64,000 bases of DNA from Porphyromonas sp. oral taxon 275 (GCF_018127745.1 NZ_CP072333.1:186001-250000), one strand, 5' to 3'; positions 35,572 to 45,384 are shown, counted from the stretch's first letter. The notes: generated from the letters alone by a model not told the origin. Numbers and translations: made by a program.

Positions 35572-36732
35572 CTACTTCTTCATCTTCGTCGTCAGGAAGA
35601 GGAGGTAGAGCACGCCGAGGAGCTTGACCAGGACGGCGCCCATCTGCCCCATCCAGTCGCTGGCATAGCCCATGAGGAGGGGGAAGACTGTCCCTCCGAA
35701 GACCCCCATGATCATCAGCCCACTGACCTCATTCTTGTGCTCGGGCTCCCTGCCGAGGGCCTCCGCGAAGACGATGGAGAAGACGTTGCTATTGCCCAGG
35801 CCTACCAGCGCTATGGCGATGTAGAGTAGCATCGCTTGGTGTGAGAGTGCGAGGATCCCCATCGCCACGAGCATCATCAGGGCGCTGAGCCCGAGGAGGC
35901 TACGGCTCGAGGTGCGGCGCAGCAGGATGGAGCCCGTCAGGCAGCCCGCTGTGCGGAAGATGAAGTAGAGCATCGTGGCGAAGGCGGCCTCGTTGAGGCT
36001 CAGCCCGAGGCGCTCCATGAGGATCTTGGGCGCTACGGTATTCGTCCCCACGTCTATCCCCACGTGGCACATGATCCCCAGGAAGCAGAGGAGGATGCTG
36101 GGGCGGCCCAGCAGGCGCAGACAGTTCGCGAGGCTTACCGAGGCACTGGGGCTCTCGTGCTCGAGGCGCGTGGCGTTCAGCGCCAGCACGCTGAGGATGC
36201 CGATAGTGGCATAGATGGGGAAGAGGATGCGCCAGCCTAGCCCGAGCTCGGGGAGGACCTGCGTCGCGCCCCAGGAGGCGATAAGCGGAGCGAGGAAGGA
36301 GGCTATGGCCTTGACGAACTGCCCGAAGGTCAGGCTGCTGGCCAGCTTGTCGGGGCTGATGAGGTCACTCAGCAGTGGGTTGAGCGAGGTCTGCATGATG
36401 GCATTGCCTATCCCCAGGAGCGAGAAGGCTAGGAGCATCACCCAGTAGCTTTCCCCGAGGAGGGGGATGAAGAGCGAGAGCACCGTCAGGACGAGGCTCA
36501 CGAGGACGGTATTCTTGCGCCCGATCCTATTCATCACCATGCTCGTCGGGACGGAGCAGAGGAGGAACCAGAAGAAGACGAGCGAGGGAAAGAGGTTGGC
36601 CTCGCTGTCGCTGAGGCCTAGGTCCTTCTGGACGTAGTTGGAGGCAATGCCCACTAGGTCCACGAAGCCCATGGCAAAGAAGCTCAGCATCACCGCCGAG
36701 AGGGTGAAGAGGCTGGTCGTGCGCTGTGTCAT
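35572..36732 (-). CDS. MFS transporter, FucP-like branch
   Basis: A 386-residue protein with about 12 membrane helices. It has the MFS signature NRIGRKNTVLV between helices 2 and 3 and ENLFPSLVFFWFLL-like segment ANLFPSLVFFWF in helix 2. The sequence resembles the fucose/glucose permease branch (FucP) common in Bacteroidota. No sugar-metabolism genes are nearby, so the substrate is undetermined. It stands alone, with a promoter box at 36781-36788 and its own terminator. Confidence 0.82.
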   Translation of the reverse strand: MTQRTTSLFTLSAVMLSFFAMGFVDLVGIASNYVQKDLGLSDSEANLFPSLVFFWFLLCSVPTSMVMNRIGRKNTVLVSLVLTVLSLFIPLLGESYWVMLLAFSLLGIGNAIMQTSLNPLLSDLISPDKLASSLTFGQFVKAIASFLAPLIASWGATQVLPELGLGWRILFPIYATIGILSVLALNATRLEHESPSASVSLANCLRLLGRPSILLCFLGIMCHVGIDVGTNTVAPKILMERLGLSLNEAAFATMLYFIFRTAGCLTGSILLRRTSSRSLLGLSALMMLVAMGILALSHQAMLLYIAIALVGLGNSNVFSIVFAEALGREPEHKNEVSGLMIMGVFGGTVFPLLMGYASDWMGQMGAVLVKLLGVLYLLFLTTKMKK

Positions 36733-36780
36733 AGGGGTTGTGATCTGATGATGTCTTGCTCGGTGTAGTCCTTAGCCTAG

Positions 36781-36788
36781 CAAAGATA
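36781..36788 (-). promoter_or_regulatory. Promoter -7 box of the MFS gene
   Basis: On the minus strand this reads TATCTTTG, 49 bases upstream of the start codon. Confidence 0.45.
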
Positions 36789-36867
36789 GCCAAAGGGCAG
36801 CGGACTGCGTGCCCGTCGGAGCCAGGCTACTCCCCCTCCTGCGTCGTGAGGCGCTCGGGCTCCCCGC

Positions 36868-36958
36868 GCGCTGAGGGCTACCCCTCAAGAGGCTGACGGC
36901 TATCCCTCACGCTCGCCATCGACGTCCCTCAGCGCGCCCACTGATATCCCTCAGCGCC
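36868..36958 (-). repeat. 22-bp palindromic repeat array, GC-type, locus D
   Basis: Four units whose conserved CTC ends fall at 36886, 36908, 36930 and 36952, exactly 22 bases apart, in minus orientation. The unit at the far end is close to palindromic (TGAGGGGTAGCCCTCA on the minus strand). It lies between the divergent MFS and DUF4919-like genes. Confidence 0.88.
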
Positions 36959-37192
36959 CCTCCCCCTTGGGCGGCGCTTTGCTCTGACCTTGTCTGGCCC
37001 TTCGTCCCGATCTCAGAGAGGTGAGGTGCAGCGCGCTTCTTGGAGCCCCTTCCTGAGGCTGGGGCAGCCCACCTCGGGCTGCGGTGGGGGAGCCTCGAGG
37101 GCGAGGGGCTAAGTCGCTCGGGCTGAGCTTGGCGCGCTCGGTGCGCTTGCGCCCACGTCGCGAGGCTGTGGGAGTGCTCGGTGCGATATTCG

Positions 37193-37200
37193 TATCTTTG
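37193..37200 (+). promoter_or_regulatory. Promoter -7 box of the DUF4919-like/recJ/recQ unit
   Basis: TATCTTTG, about 120 bases upstream of the first gene. No clear -33. Confidence 0.5.
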
Positions 37201-37321
37201 TATAGCGAAGTAGGGGTCTGAGGCCCCTTGAGCCTTCGCCCTCACGAGGGATACGAGTAGCGGGCACTGCGCCGTTATCTAGCTGGTATCCCGTCGCATC
37301 ATTAAATAGACTACATCGCAT

Positions 37322-38221
37322 ATGCACCTCATACGTCGCTTCCTCACCGCACTCCTAGCGCTCCTGACGCTCACGCTATCCCTGCCCGATGCCACGGCCG
37401 CACGCCGCAGCAAGCCTAAGACCAGCGCGAGTGCCAAGAAGAGCAGCCGCAGCCAGACTCCTAAGAAGTCCAAGAGCAAAAGCTCAAGCAAGAGCTCCAG
37501 CAAGTCTAAGAGCAAATCCAAGGGTAGGGGCAAGCACTCCTCCCGCGGCCGCAGCTACGTACGCAGCTATGCCCCCAGCGAGGAGCAGCTCGAGCAGATG
37601 CGCCAGGATAGCCTCCGTCTGCGTACGGGTGGCGACCGCCCCATGCAGCAGGTCAGTGACCTCGGCGTGCAGGCCTCCGAGCTGCTGACGACGCGCTTCC
37701 GACGTGCCGACACGACGCTCACCACGAGCGAGCTCCACGAGCTTTACTTTGCCGTCTCGGACCGCAAGGATACGGGCTCCTTCCTCGAGCACATAGAGCG
37801 CGAGGCGGACTCGCTGATCGATCGCAGCCGCTTTGCTGAGGCGCTCAAGGTCGTCCAGCAGGGCCTGTGGCGTACGCCGACTTACCTCCCCCTGATCAAG
37901 CGTGCCTGCGACCTCTCGCTGCACCTCAAGGATGGGAAGTTCAACACCTACATGTACCAGCTGGTCGAGCTGATGAGCATGATCAGCCATACGGGTACGG
38001 GTGAGAGCTGGGACAAGGCCATCCAGGTGCGCTCAGCCTCGGATGCCCTGCTGGTGGAGCAGCACTGGCATGAGACGGCACGTGAGGCTATCCTCTCCTC
38101 CCGCGAGCAGCAGCACGCGGGCAAGACCTATCAGGTGCTGCGCATCAAGGACTCCGTGGGCGCCAAGGAGCGTGAGCGCTACTACCTCCTCCGTCCTACG
38201 AACAACTCCAGCGACAAGTGA
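37322..38221 (+). CDS. Exported DUF4919-like protein with a Ser/Lys-rich linker
   Basis: A 299-residue protein with a signal peptide (to about residue 26), then a strongly basic low-complexity stretch of Ser and Lys (about 28-80) and a helical C-terminal domain (about 85-299). The domain, with YLPLIKRACDLSLHLKDGKF and the final TYQVLRIKD...RERYYLL, recalls the DUF4919 family of Bacteroidales, function unknown. The basic linker may contact peptidoglycan or DNA. The recJ start codon overlaps its stop, so the pair is translationally coupled despite no known link. Confidence 0.7.
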   Translation: MHLIRRFLTALLALLTLTLSLPDATAARRSKPKTSASAKKSSRSQTPKKSKSKSSSKSSSKSKSKSKGRGKHSSRGRSYVRSYAPSEEQLEQMRQDSLRLRTGGDRPMQQVSDLGVQASELLTTRFRRADTTLTTSELHELYFAVSDRKDTGSFLEHIEREADSLIDRSRFAEALKVVQQGLWRTPTYLPLIKRACDLSLHLKDGKFNTYMYQLVELMSMISHTGTGESWDKAIQVRSASDALLVEQHWHETAREAILSSREQQHAGKTYQVLRIKDSVGAKERERYYLLRPTNNSSDK

Positions 38222-39987
38222 GGCCTACCGAGCATCGCTGGCAGCTATGCGCCCTGAGCGACGAGGACGAGGAGCTAGGGCGTAGCCTCGCCCATAGCCT
38301 CGGGCTCTATCCCGCGATGGGGCGCCTCCTGGTCGAGCGCGGCGTGCGCTCGGTGGAGGAGGCGGAGCGCTTCTTCCATCCGCGCCTCGAGGAGCTGCAC
38401 GATCCCTTCCTCATGCAGGACATGCAGGCCGCTGTGGCGCGCCTCAGCCTCGCGCTGGAGCGTCGGGACAAGATTCTCATCTACGGCGACTACGATGTCG
38501 ACGGCACCACGGCCGTGGCGCTGCTCTATCGCTATCTCCGTGCTTACTGTGCCCCCGACCAGCTGCGCTACCATATCCCCGACCGCTATGACGAGGGCTA
38601 CGGCGTCACCTCGGCGCGCGTGGCTGAGGCCGCCGAGGCAGGTGTCCAGCTCATCATCGCCGTAGATACGGGTACTAAGGCCGTCGAGGAGGTAGCCTAC
38701 GCCCGCACGCTCGGCGTCGACTTCATCATCTGCGATCACCATAAGCCCGACGAGACGCTGCCGCAGGCTGTGGCGCTCCTCAATCCCAAGCGAGCTGACA
38801 ATACCTATCCCTTCACCGAGCTCTCGGGATGCGGACTGGCCTTCAAGCTCCTGCAGGGACTGGCTCAGCAGCTCGGGCATCCGCTGAGTCAGCTTTTCGC
38901 CCACCTAGAGCTCCTCGTGCTGAGCATTGCCCAGGATCGCGTGTCCATCCTCGGGGAGAACCGCATCCTCTGCTACCATGGCCTGCGCCAGCTCAATACC
39001 TCCCCCTCGGTCGGCATCTCCTATCTCATGCGTCGTGGCAAGGTGCGCCTGGGGCATGTGGATATGGCCAGCATCTACTACGAGCTAGGCCCGCGCATCA
39101 ATGCCGCAGGGCGCATGGCGCACGGGGCTGAGTCCGTCAAGCTCCTCATCGCCGAGGACGCCCGCACGGCCGAGGCTCAGAGCCAGATCCTCGACGACTA
39201 CAATCGCCAGCGTCAGGACCTCGATCAGGAGGTCACGCGCCAGGCGCTGGCGCTGGTGGAGAGCCAGCCCGCCCTCTTGGAGCGCAAGATCCTCGTCCTC
39301 TACCACCCCGAGTGGAACAAGGGCGTCATGGGTATTGTGGCGGCACGCCTAGCGGACCGACTGCACCGCCCCGTCATCATCCTCGCGCGCTCGGGCGACT
39401 GGCTCGCGGGCTCGGCGCGTAGCTCGGGAGGCTTCGACCTCTATGCTGCGATACAGGCCTGTGAGGACTGTCTGGAGAACTTCGGCGGGCATACCTTCGC
39501 CGCGGGAATGACCGTTCACCCCGACCGTCTCGAGCTCTTCGCCGAGCGCATCGAGGCCTATGCCCATACGGCGGGTGAGCAGGCGCGCTTCCTGCCCACC
39601 CTCGAGGTCGACGCCGAGCTCCAGCCGCAGGAGATTACCAAGACGCTGCTGAGGCAGCTGGACATGCTCTATCCCTTCGGTACGAACAATGAGCGCCCGC
39701 TCTTCATGACACACCGCCTGAGGGACGCGGGCGGCTCGCGCGCGGTCGGCCGCAGCCTGCAGCACCTCAACCTCCGCCTGACGGACTACTACCAGCGCAT
39801 ACGTCCGCTGCACGGCTTCGCCCTCGGTGGCGCTCGCTACGCAGGGGCCTTGGCGCGCCACGAGGCCTTCGCGCTGTGCTACGAGCTCGAGGAGAACAAC
39901 TTCTACGCCCAGAGCTTCCTGCAGCTGCGCGTCAAGGATATCTGCCTCGAGGGTGAGCTGGAGCAGCGCCTCCTCCCTAGCCGCTAG
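38218..39987 (+). CDS. recJ: Single-stranded-DNA exonuclease RecJ
   Basis: RecJ degrades single-stranded DNA 5' to 3' in recombination and mismatch repair. The 589-residue protein shows the DHH phosphoesterase motifs YGDYDVDGTTAV (near residue 90), an IIAVDTG segment and CDHHKPDE, followed by the DHHA1 part with GPRINAAGRM and SGGFDLYAAI...GGHTFAAGM. It starts with a GTG overlapping the stop of the preceding gene and is followed nine bases later by recQ. RecQ and RecJ act together at stalled forks, which fits the operon. Confidence 0.96.
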   Translation: MRPTEHRWQLCALSDEDEELGRSLAHSLGLYPAMGRLLVERGVRSVEEAERFFHPRLEELHDPFLMQDMQAAVARLSLALERRDKILIYGDYDVDGTTAVALLYRYLRAYCAPDQLRYHIPDRYDEGYGVTSARVAEAAEAGVQLIIAVDTGTKAVEEVAYARTLGVDFIICDHHKPDETLPQAVALLNPKRADNTYPFTELSGCGLAFKLLQGLAQQLGHPLSQLFAHLELLVLSIAQDRVSILGENRILCYHGLRQLNTSPSVGISYLMRRGKVRLGHVDMASIYYELGPRINAAGRMAHGAESVKLLIAEDARTAEAQSQILDDYNRQRQDLDQEVTRQALALVESQPALLERKILVLYHPEWNKGVMGIVAARLADRLHRPVIILARSGDWLAGSARSSGGFDLYAAIQACEDCLENFGGHTFAAGMTVHPDRLELFAERIEAYAHTAGEQARFLPTLEVDAELQPQEITKTLLRQLDMLYPFGTNNERPLFMTHRLRDAGGSRAVGRSLQHLNLRLTDYYQRIRPLHGFALGGARYAGALARHEAFALCYELEENNFYAQSFLQLRVKDICLEGELEQRLLPSR

Positions 39988-39995
39988 CGATCGCC

Positions 39996-42071
39996 ATGGC
40001 CGAGGATCCTACGCTGCTGGACGAGCTGCTCGATACCGAGGGCCTAGCCGAGAGCTTGGAGCCAGCCGAGCGGCTGCTTTGGCCCGCCGAGCTCTTCGAT
40101 CAGCTCGTAGAGCTTCCGCCCACTCCTATCCTACGACATGACCCCCGCCCAGGAGTACCCGACAGCGAGCTCACGAGCGTCGAGGTACTGCAGCGCTATT
40201 GGGGCTACGAGCACTTCCGCCCGCTGCAGCAGGAGATCGTGGAGGCGGTGCTGGCAGGGCGTGATACCCTTGGGCTGATGCCTACAGGCGGCGGCAAGAG
40301 CATTACCTTCCAGGTGCCGGGGCTGATGCTGCCGGGTCTGACGCTCGTCGTCACGCCGCTCATCTCCCTCATGAAGGACCAGGTAGACCGCCTGCGCGCG
40401 CAGGGCATACGTGCCGCCGCCATCCACTCGGGCATGGGCCCCGAGCAGATGCAGCACACGCTGGACAACTGTCTGTGGGGAGGGTACAAGTTCCTCTACA
40501 TCTCCCCTGAGCGTCTGGCGTCGGCCAGCTTCCTCTCGTGGCTGCAGGAGGCGCGCATCTCGCTGCTGGCCGTCGACGAGTGTCACTGCATCAGCCAGTG
40601 GGGCTATGACTTCCGTCCCTCCTATCTCAATATCCTCGAGCTCAGGCGCCTCTATCCCGAGCTGCCCATCCTAGCCCTCACCGCTACCGCTACCGAGGAG
40701 ACGATAGGGGAGATCCTCGGCGTGCTGGACTTCCGCCCTGGCTATGCGCTCCTCCGCAAGAGCTTCCTCCGCCCCCAGCTCTCCTACTCCATACGCCGCT
40801 GCGAGGATAAGTCCGCCATGATGCTGCATATCCTCAGACGTGTCCCCGGTCCCGCCATCCTCTACTGCCGCAATAGGGAGCTGACGCGCCAGCTGGCCGA
40901 GGAGCTCGATGCTGCGGGTATCAGCGCCACCTACTACCATGCGGGGCTCAGCTATAAGGATAGGGAGCTACGCCAAGCGCGCTGGATGCGGGGCGAGGTG
41001 CGCGTCATGGTCGCGACCAATGCCTTCGGTATGGGCATTGATAAGCCCGACGTGCGTCTGGTGCTGCATCTCACCATGCCCTCCTCGCTGGAGGAATACT
41101 TCCAGGAGGCAGGCCGTGCGGGGCGTGATGGCGAGCGCGCCTATGCCGTGGCGATCGTCTCCAGGCGCGACAGCCAGCTGCTGCAGCGCCGTCTCGAGGA
41201 CAGCTTCCCCCCCAAGGACTACATCCGCCACTGCTATGACCAGCTGTGCAACTATCTCGAGATCGGCGAGGGCGAAGGGCTGGGACGCAGCTATAGCGTG
41301 GATGTGGAGCACTTCATCCGCCTCTTCCACATGCGCCCCGTGCAGACCTACCACGCACTGGAGATCATGCAGCTGGCACGCTGGCTACGCTACGAGGAGG
41401 ATGGGGGACGCTCGCGCCTGATGTTCCTCATCCCCAGCAGCCAGCTCTACCAGCCGCATATCGGCCCCGACAAGCTCATCCGTGCCATCCTGCGCAGCTA
41501 TACGGGGCTCTTCTCCAGCTACGTCAGTATCTACGAGCCTGACCTGGCGGAGGCTACGGGCTATACGGTGGAGGAGATCTACGAGCATCTAGCGCGCCTG
41601 GGGCGCATCGGGGTGCTGCACTATATCCCCCAGCGGCAGGTGCCACGTGTCACCTTCCTCGTGCGGCGTGAGGAGTCGCGCCTCTTGCAGATCGCCCCCG
41701 AGGCCTATGAGGAGCGCCGCCGCCGTATGGCCGACCGTATCGCCTGCGTGCGCAGCTATATCGAGGCGGAGGAAACCTGCCGCTCGCGTATGCTGCTGGC
41801 TTACTTCGGTGAGGAGGAGGCTGTGCCCTGCGGCTGCTGCGACGTCTGCCTCACCCGCCATTCCTCGGGGCTGCATCAGTATGTCATCGACGCCTGCCGT
41901 GAGGCGCTGGAGCGGCTCTTCCTCGCCACGGAGCGCCCCAGCCTCCCCGTCGCGGAGCTCGTGGCGAGCCTGCCTTACCCCGAGCTGGAGGTCTACGAGG
42001 CCCTACGCTACTGGGCGGCTGAGCTGGACGGCCTTGTCCTCGATGGCGCGCACCTGAGACGTGAGGTCTAG
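39996..42071 (+). CDS. recQ: ATP-dependent DNA helicase RecQ
   Basis: A 691-residue 3'-5' helicase with Walker A TGGGKS, the DECHCISQWGYDFRPSY motif II region, LTATATEE, and the FGMGIDKPDVR and QEAGRAGRDG motifs. The RQC zinc site is seen as CRSRMLLAYFGEE...CGCCDVC, and a winged-helix domain follows. The first 65 residues are an acidic extension not normally present in RecQ. The C-terminus after the RQC appears to be a short, unusual domain, and a standard HRDC domain is not obvious. It is co-transcribed with recJ. Confidence 0.95.
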   Translation: MAEDPTLLDELLDTEGLAESLEPAERLLWPAELFDQLVELPPTPILRHDPRPGVPDSELTSVEVLQRYWGYEHFRPLQQEIVEAVLAGRDTLGLMPTGGGKSITFQVPGLMLPGLTLVVTPLISLMKDQVDRLRAQGIRAAAIHSGMGPEQMQHTLDNCLWGGYKFLYISPERLASASFLSWLQEARISLLAVDECHCISQWGYDFRPSYLNILELRRLYPELPILALTATATEETIGEILGVLDFRPGYALLRKSFLRPQLSYSIRRCEDKSAMMLHILRRVPGPAILYCRNRELTRQLAEELDAAGISATYYHAGLSYKDRELRQARWMRGEVRVMVATNAFGMGIDKPDVRLVLHLTMPSSLEEYFQEAGRAGRDGERAYAVAIVSRRDSQLLQRRLEDSFPPKDYIRHCYDQLCNYLEIGEGEGLGRSYSVDVEHFIRLFHMRPVQTYHALEIMQLARWLRYEEDGGRSRLMFLIPSSQLYQPHIGPDKLIRAILRSYTGLFSSYVSIYEPDLAEATGYTVEEIYEHLARLGRIGVLHYIPQRQVPRVTFLVRREESRLLQIAPEAYEERRRRMADRIACVRSYIEAEETCRSRMLLAYFGEEEAVPCGCCDVCLTRHSSGLHQYVIDACREALERLFLATERPSLPVAELVASLPYPELEVYEALRYWAAELDGLVLDGAHLRREV

Positions 42072-42181
42072 GGTCTTCCCTCTGTCAAGGGCGAGGAGCT
42101 TTGCCTAAGCCTGCCCCCTGCGCTCGTGCAGCGTGATAGCCCAAGTAGCTTCGCAGCGCGCTCCCTCCCTGCTCCCAGCTC

Positions 42182-42270
42182 CCTGACTGATACCCCTCAG
42201 CTCCCCCACTGCTATCCCTCAGACCTCGGACTGCCGTCCCTCAGCACGCTGACTGATACCCCTCACGAGC
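42182..42270 (-). repeat. 22-bp palindromic repeat array, GC-type, locus E
   Basis: Four units with CTC ends at 42198, 42220, 42242 and 42264, exactly 22 bases apart, in minus orientation. It lies between recQ and tRNA-Leu, and CCTCCCCCTAGCTTCG beside it matches the flank of locus A. The rest of the 448-bp gap shows only the tRNA promoter. Confidence 0.88.
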
Positions 42271-42470
42271 CCTCCCCCTAGCTTCGTGCTTGCTCCTCGC
42301 CTTGATCTAAGCCCAAGCGGAGCCTTGTCTTAGGAGCGCTTTGCTTCCCGCTTGCTGCGGCACAGAGGACGGGTAAGGAGCTTGGTGGCAAGCCCTCCCC
42401 TAGCTGTGTCTCGTGTAGGCGGAGCGGTCGAAGCCACCCCGTAGCCCCGCCCTCAAGGCCTCGGGGCGTA

Positions 42471-42501
42471 TTGTGGAGGAGGCGAAATTGTCTTATCTTT
42501 G
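42471..42501 (+). promoter_or_regulatory. Promoter of tRNA-Leu
   Basis: TTG (42471-42473) and TATCTTTG (42494-42501) are 20 bases apart, a good Bacteroidota promoter 19 bases before the tRNA. Confidence 0.65.
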
Positions 42502-42519
42502 CGCTGCCGACAGACCTAT

Positions 42520-42603
42520 GCCCAGATGGCGGAATCGGTAGACGCGTTGGTCTCAAACACCAATGGACGCAAGTTCGTGCCGGTTCGAGCCCGGCTCTGG
42601 GTA
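42520..42603 (+). tRNA. tRNA-Leu (anticodon CAA)
   Basis: An 84-base class II tRNA with acceptor arms GCCCAGA/TCTGGGT (one G-U pair), anticodon loop CTCAAAC, a long variable arm and T-loop TTCGAGC. CCA is not encoded. A hairpin terminator follows. Confidence 0.93.
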
Positions 42604-42614
42604 CAGCATATAAG

Positions 42615-42661
42615 GGAGCGCCCCACCACACAGCAGATCGTGTGGCAGGGCGCTCCTTTTT
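42615..42661 (+). terminator. Terminator of tRNA-Leu
   Basis: Nested arms GGAGCGCCC and CCACAC with their complements end in GGGCGCTCCTTTTTG. Confidence 0.8.
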
Positions 42662-42697
42662 GTCTTGGCTCGAGGAGAATAGGATGGGGCTGCGGCC

Positions 42698-44722
42698 TTA
42701 GTTCGTCGGCGTCTCGAGGCTCAGCGTGCACTCGGTGCGCCTATTCAGGGCATCACAGACGGCCTGCTGCTCGGCAGGGAGCGTGGCGACGAAGCTCGGG
42801 CTGAGCTCCTGCCCTAGGGGGAGGAAGGGGTAGCGGCGCTGCTGGCGAGGGCTCACACGGCAGGGGCGGCGGCTCCCATAGCCTGCGACCTGGAGCCGCT
42901 CGGGGGCGATGCCGCGCGAGACAAGGTAGCTGCGCACAGCTGCTGCGCGCTTTCGGGCAAGCGCTTCATTATGCGCTGCCGTGCCCTGCCTATCGGTATG
43001 CGCCTCCACGAGGAGCCTGAGGCGGGGCTGCTCCTCCAGCTGGCGCACGAGGCCGTCCAGCACGGGATAGCTCTCGGGGAGGATCGTCACGCTGTCCAGC
43101 GCGTAGTGCAGCGCCTCGAGACGTGCGGGCTGGCCCAGCTGGCTCAGCCAGTAGCGGATGCTGTAGCGCTCGCTCACTCGACTGGGATCGGTATGGAGGC
43201 GGAGGTGCTGGCTGAGGTAGCCGGGGTGGCTGACGTGCATGACGTAGTCGAGGTCGGGGTGCGCGCTGAGGCGGTAGTAGCCGAGGCTGTCGCTGGTGCA
43301 GCACTGCTCCTGCTGCTGGGGGCTGCGTGCCACGAGGCGGATCTCGGCCCCTGGGATCGCTTCCTCCTCGAGGTCGTAGACATGCCCCTCGAGGATGAGC
43401 TCCACCCGAGGGCGGCTGTAGCGGTAGATGTGGGGATAGCCGCGGCTGTCTCCACGGCTGGATACGAGGAGCCCCACCTCCTCGAGGGACTGGTCTTCAC
43501 GCCAGAGCTCGGGCTGTGGGGCAGGGAGGAGGTCGTAGTCGTCGGCCTCGCTGTTGAGGGGTCGAGGAAGGTGCTCGACGCGGTAGCTGCCGTCGCTCTG
43601 GAGGTGCGCGCGGTAGAGGTCGAGGCCTCCGTAGCCTGGGTGTCCGTCGGAGGCGAAGGTAAAGAGGCTATCGCTGAGGGCTCGGGGGAAGCATTCCTTG
43701 CCTAGGGTGTTGATCTCCTCCCCGAGGTGGCTGAGCGCGACGACGCGCGTCCCCTCGAGCTCTGCACGGTAGAGGTCGAGGCCCCGTCCCGCGCGGGGCG
43801 AGGCGAAAAGCAGAGTTTGTCCCGAGGGGCTCAGCGAGGGCTGCTGTATGCTCGGTAGGCTGTCGGCCGAGCTCAGCAGTAGGCCGCGGCGTGCCCAGCT
43901 ACCGTCCCTGAGGCGCTCGGCGAGCTCGAGGCGGGCGGTGATACGCCCCGCCTTGGAGCGCTGCTCACTGCTCAGTAGCAGCTGTCCCGAGGCGAGGAGC
44001 TGGGGACTTAGGAGCTGCTCCTCAGGCTGCTCCACGAGGCCGCACAGGAGCTCGGGACGCTGTCCCCACCCGAGCTGCGGGCTGTACTGGAGCTGGTAGA
44101 TGCGGGAGGGGAAGTCCCCCGTGCGTGGGTCGAGCCTTGGCGCTCCCTTGGCTCCCGCTGCGCTCTGACGCCTGCTGCTGGCGAAGAGCAGGCTGCGGCC
44201 GTCGCGCGAGAAGCTCGGGGTGAGTTCGCTGTGCGCACTGCTGAGCTGCGCTAGGGGCTTGATCTGATAGCTGCTGTCGGGGGCGGTGCGCGTGGCTAGC
44301 TGGCTGGAGGCAAGGAGGCGCTGCGCCTTAGCATCCGACTTATCCACCGCTAGAAGCAGCTGTCCCCAGCGGGTGGCCTCCTCGTAGCGGGCTGTGGATA
44401 AGGCGGCCTGACCAAGCTCGGCGGCGAGGCTGAGGCTGTCGCGCTCGAGGCGCAGCGCTGTGGACAAGAGGCTATAGGCCCGCTCGTACTGCCCCAGCGC
44501 GAGTGCGAGGCGACCCTGCGCCCTAGCGTAGCGCGCTCTGAGGGCTCGCTCCCGAGGGGATAGCCTCTGGTAGAGCTGCTTGTAGTGCTCGAGGGCTGCG
44601 GCGTAGTCCCCCCGCTGCTCGGCGCGCTCAGCCTCCCGTAGGCGCAGCGCTCGGCAGCTGGTGAGGCAGAGCCCCACGAGTAGCGCAAGCAGCAGGAGGG
44701 AGCGTCGAGACGCTGCGGACAT
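42698..44722 (-). CDS. porE: PorE-like lipoprotein of the type IX secretion system
   Basis: A 674-residue lipoprotein (lipobox LTSC, cysteine near residue 23). The domains in order are TPR repeats (about 30-140), a WD40/PD40 beta-propeller (about 150-440) with repeated SPSGQTLLFAS-type motifs, a carboxypeptidase regulatory-like fold (about 450-540, with DSLGYYRLSAHPDLDY) and an OmpA peptidoglycan-binding domain (about 545-674) with HTDRQGTAAHNEALARKRA. This exact order is known for Porphyromonas gingivalis PorE (PG1058), an outer-membrane periplasmic component needed for T9SS function. It begins four bases after queE. Confidence 0.85.
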   Translation of the reverse strand: MSAASRRSLLLLALLVGLCLTSCRALRLREAERAEQRGDYAAALEHYKQLYQRLSPRERALRARYARAQGRLALALGQYERAYSLLSTALRLERDSLSLAAELGQAALSTARYEEATRWGQLLLAVDKSDAKAQRLLASSQLATRTAPDSSYQIKPLAQLSSAHSELTPSFSRDGRSLLFASSRRQSAAGAKGAPRLDPRTGDFPSRIYQLQYSPQLGWGQRPELLCGLVEQPEEQLLSPQLLASGQLLLSSEQRSKAGRITARLELAERLRDGSWARRGLLLSSADSLPSIQQPSLSPSGQTLLFASPRAGRGLDLYRAELEGTRVVALSHLGEEINTLGKECFPRALSDSLFTFASDGHPGYGGLDLYRAHLQSDGSYRVEHLPRPLNSEADDYDLLPAPQPELWREDQSLEEVGLLVSSRGDSRGYPHIYRYSRPRVELILEGHVYDLEEEAIPGAEIRLVARSPQQQEQCCTSDSLGYYRLSAHPDLDYVMHVSHPGYLSQHLRLHTDPSRVSERYSIRYWLSQLGQPARLEALHYALDSVTILPESYPVLDGLVRQLEEQPRLRLLVEAHTDRQGTAAHNEALARKRAAAVRSYLVSRGIAPERLQVAGYGSRRPCRVSPRQQRRYPFLPLGQELSPSFVATLPAEQQAVCDALNRRTECTLSLETPTN

Positions 44723-44726
44723 AAGG

Positions 44727-45320
44727 CTAGGGGATGTGGATAAGCTTGTGCATCTGCAGGCTCAGCTGCCACTCGGGATGCGCTAGGATATAGCGCACGC
44801 AGAGCTCGACGGCCGCTTTATCCACCTCCTGCTGCGTCTCGCCGACGAAGATGGGGCTAAGGAGATAGGCACCTGCAGGCGGGAGGTCCTCCACTGAGGG
44901 CGGGAGGTCGAGGTCGGTGCCGACGGGGAAGCGGAATTCGCCCACGCCCTCGGGGAAGTTGCGCAGGAGTAGTCCCATCGCCTCCTTCTTGGGGCTGCAG
45001 GTGATGTAGTCCAGTCCGCGGGGCGGGCGGCGCGTGCCGTTGGTCTCGATCGACTGATGGTAGCCGAGGGCCTTGAAGTAGGCGACGACCTCGTCCGTGA
45101 GCTGGAGGGTAGGCTCGCCCCCCGTCCAGATGATGCGGCGGCAGGGCCACTGCTTGATCGCCTCGTGGATCGCCTCGAGGCTCATCTCATGCCCGCTGTC
45201 GAACTCCGTGTCGCAAAAGCTGCACCGCAGGTTGCACTTACTGAGGCGGATGAAGATCGAGGGCTTGCCCATGTGCACGCCCTCGCCCTGAAGACTGTAG
45301 AATATCTCGTTGATGATCAT
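44727..45320 (-). CDS. queE: 7-carboxy-7-deazaguanine synthase (radical SAM)
   Basis: This enzyme contracts the ring of carboxy-tetrahydropterin in the synthesis of queuosine precursors. The 197-residue protein starts MIINEIFYSLQGEGVHMGKP and has the cluster-binding CNLRCSFC near residue 29 and the WTGGEPTL motif. The small size is normal for the short QueE class. It is the first gene of a pair with porE. Confidence 0.93.
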   Translation of the reverse strand: MIINEIFYSLQGEGVHMGKPSIFIRLSKCNLRCSFCDTEFDSGHEMSLEAIHEAIKQWPCRRIIWTGGEPTLQLTDEVVAYFKALGYHQSIETNGTRRPPRGLDYITCSPKKEAMGLLLRNFPEGVGEFRFPVGTDLDLPPSVEDLPPAGAYLLSPIFVGETQQEVDKAAVELCVRYILAHPEWQLSLQMHKLIHIP

Positions 45321-45384
45321 GTCTGTCTATATACAATGCGCTTGGGGCTCGTCCCTCAGGCTCGCCCACACTTGTATAGATATA

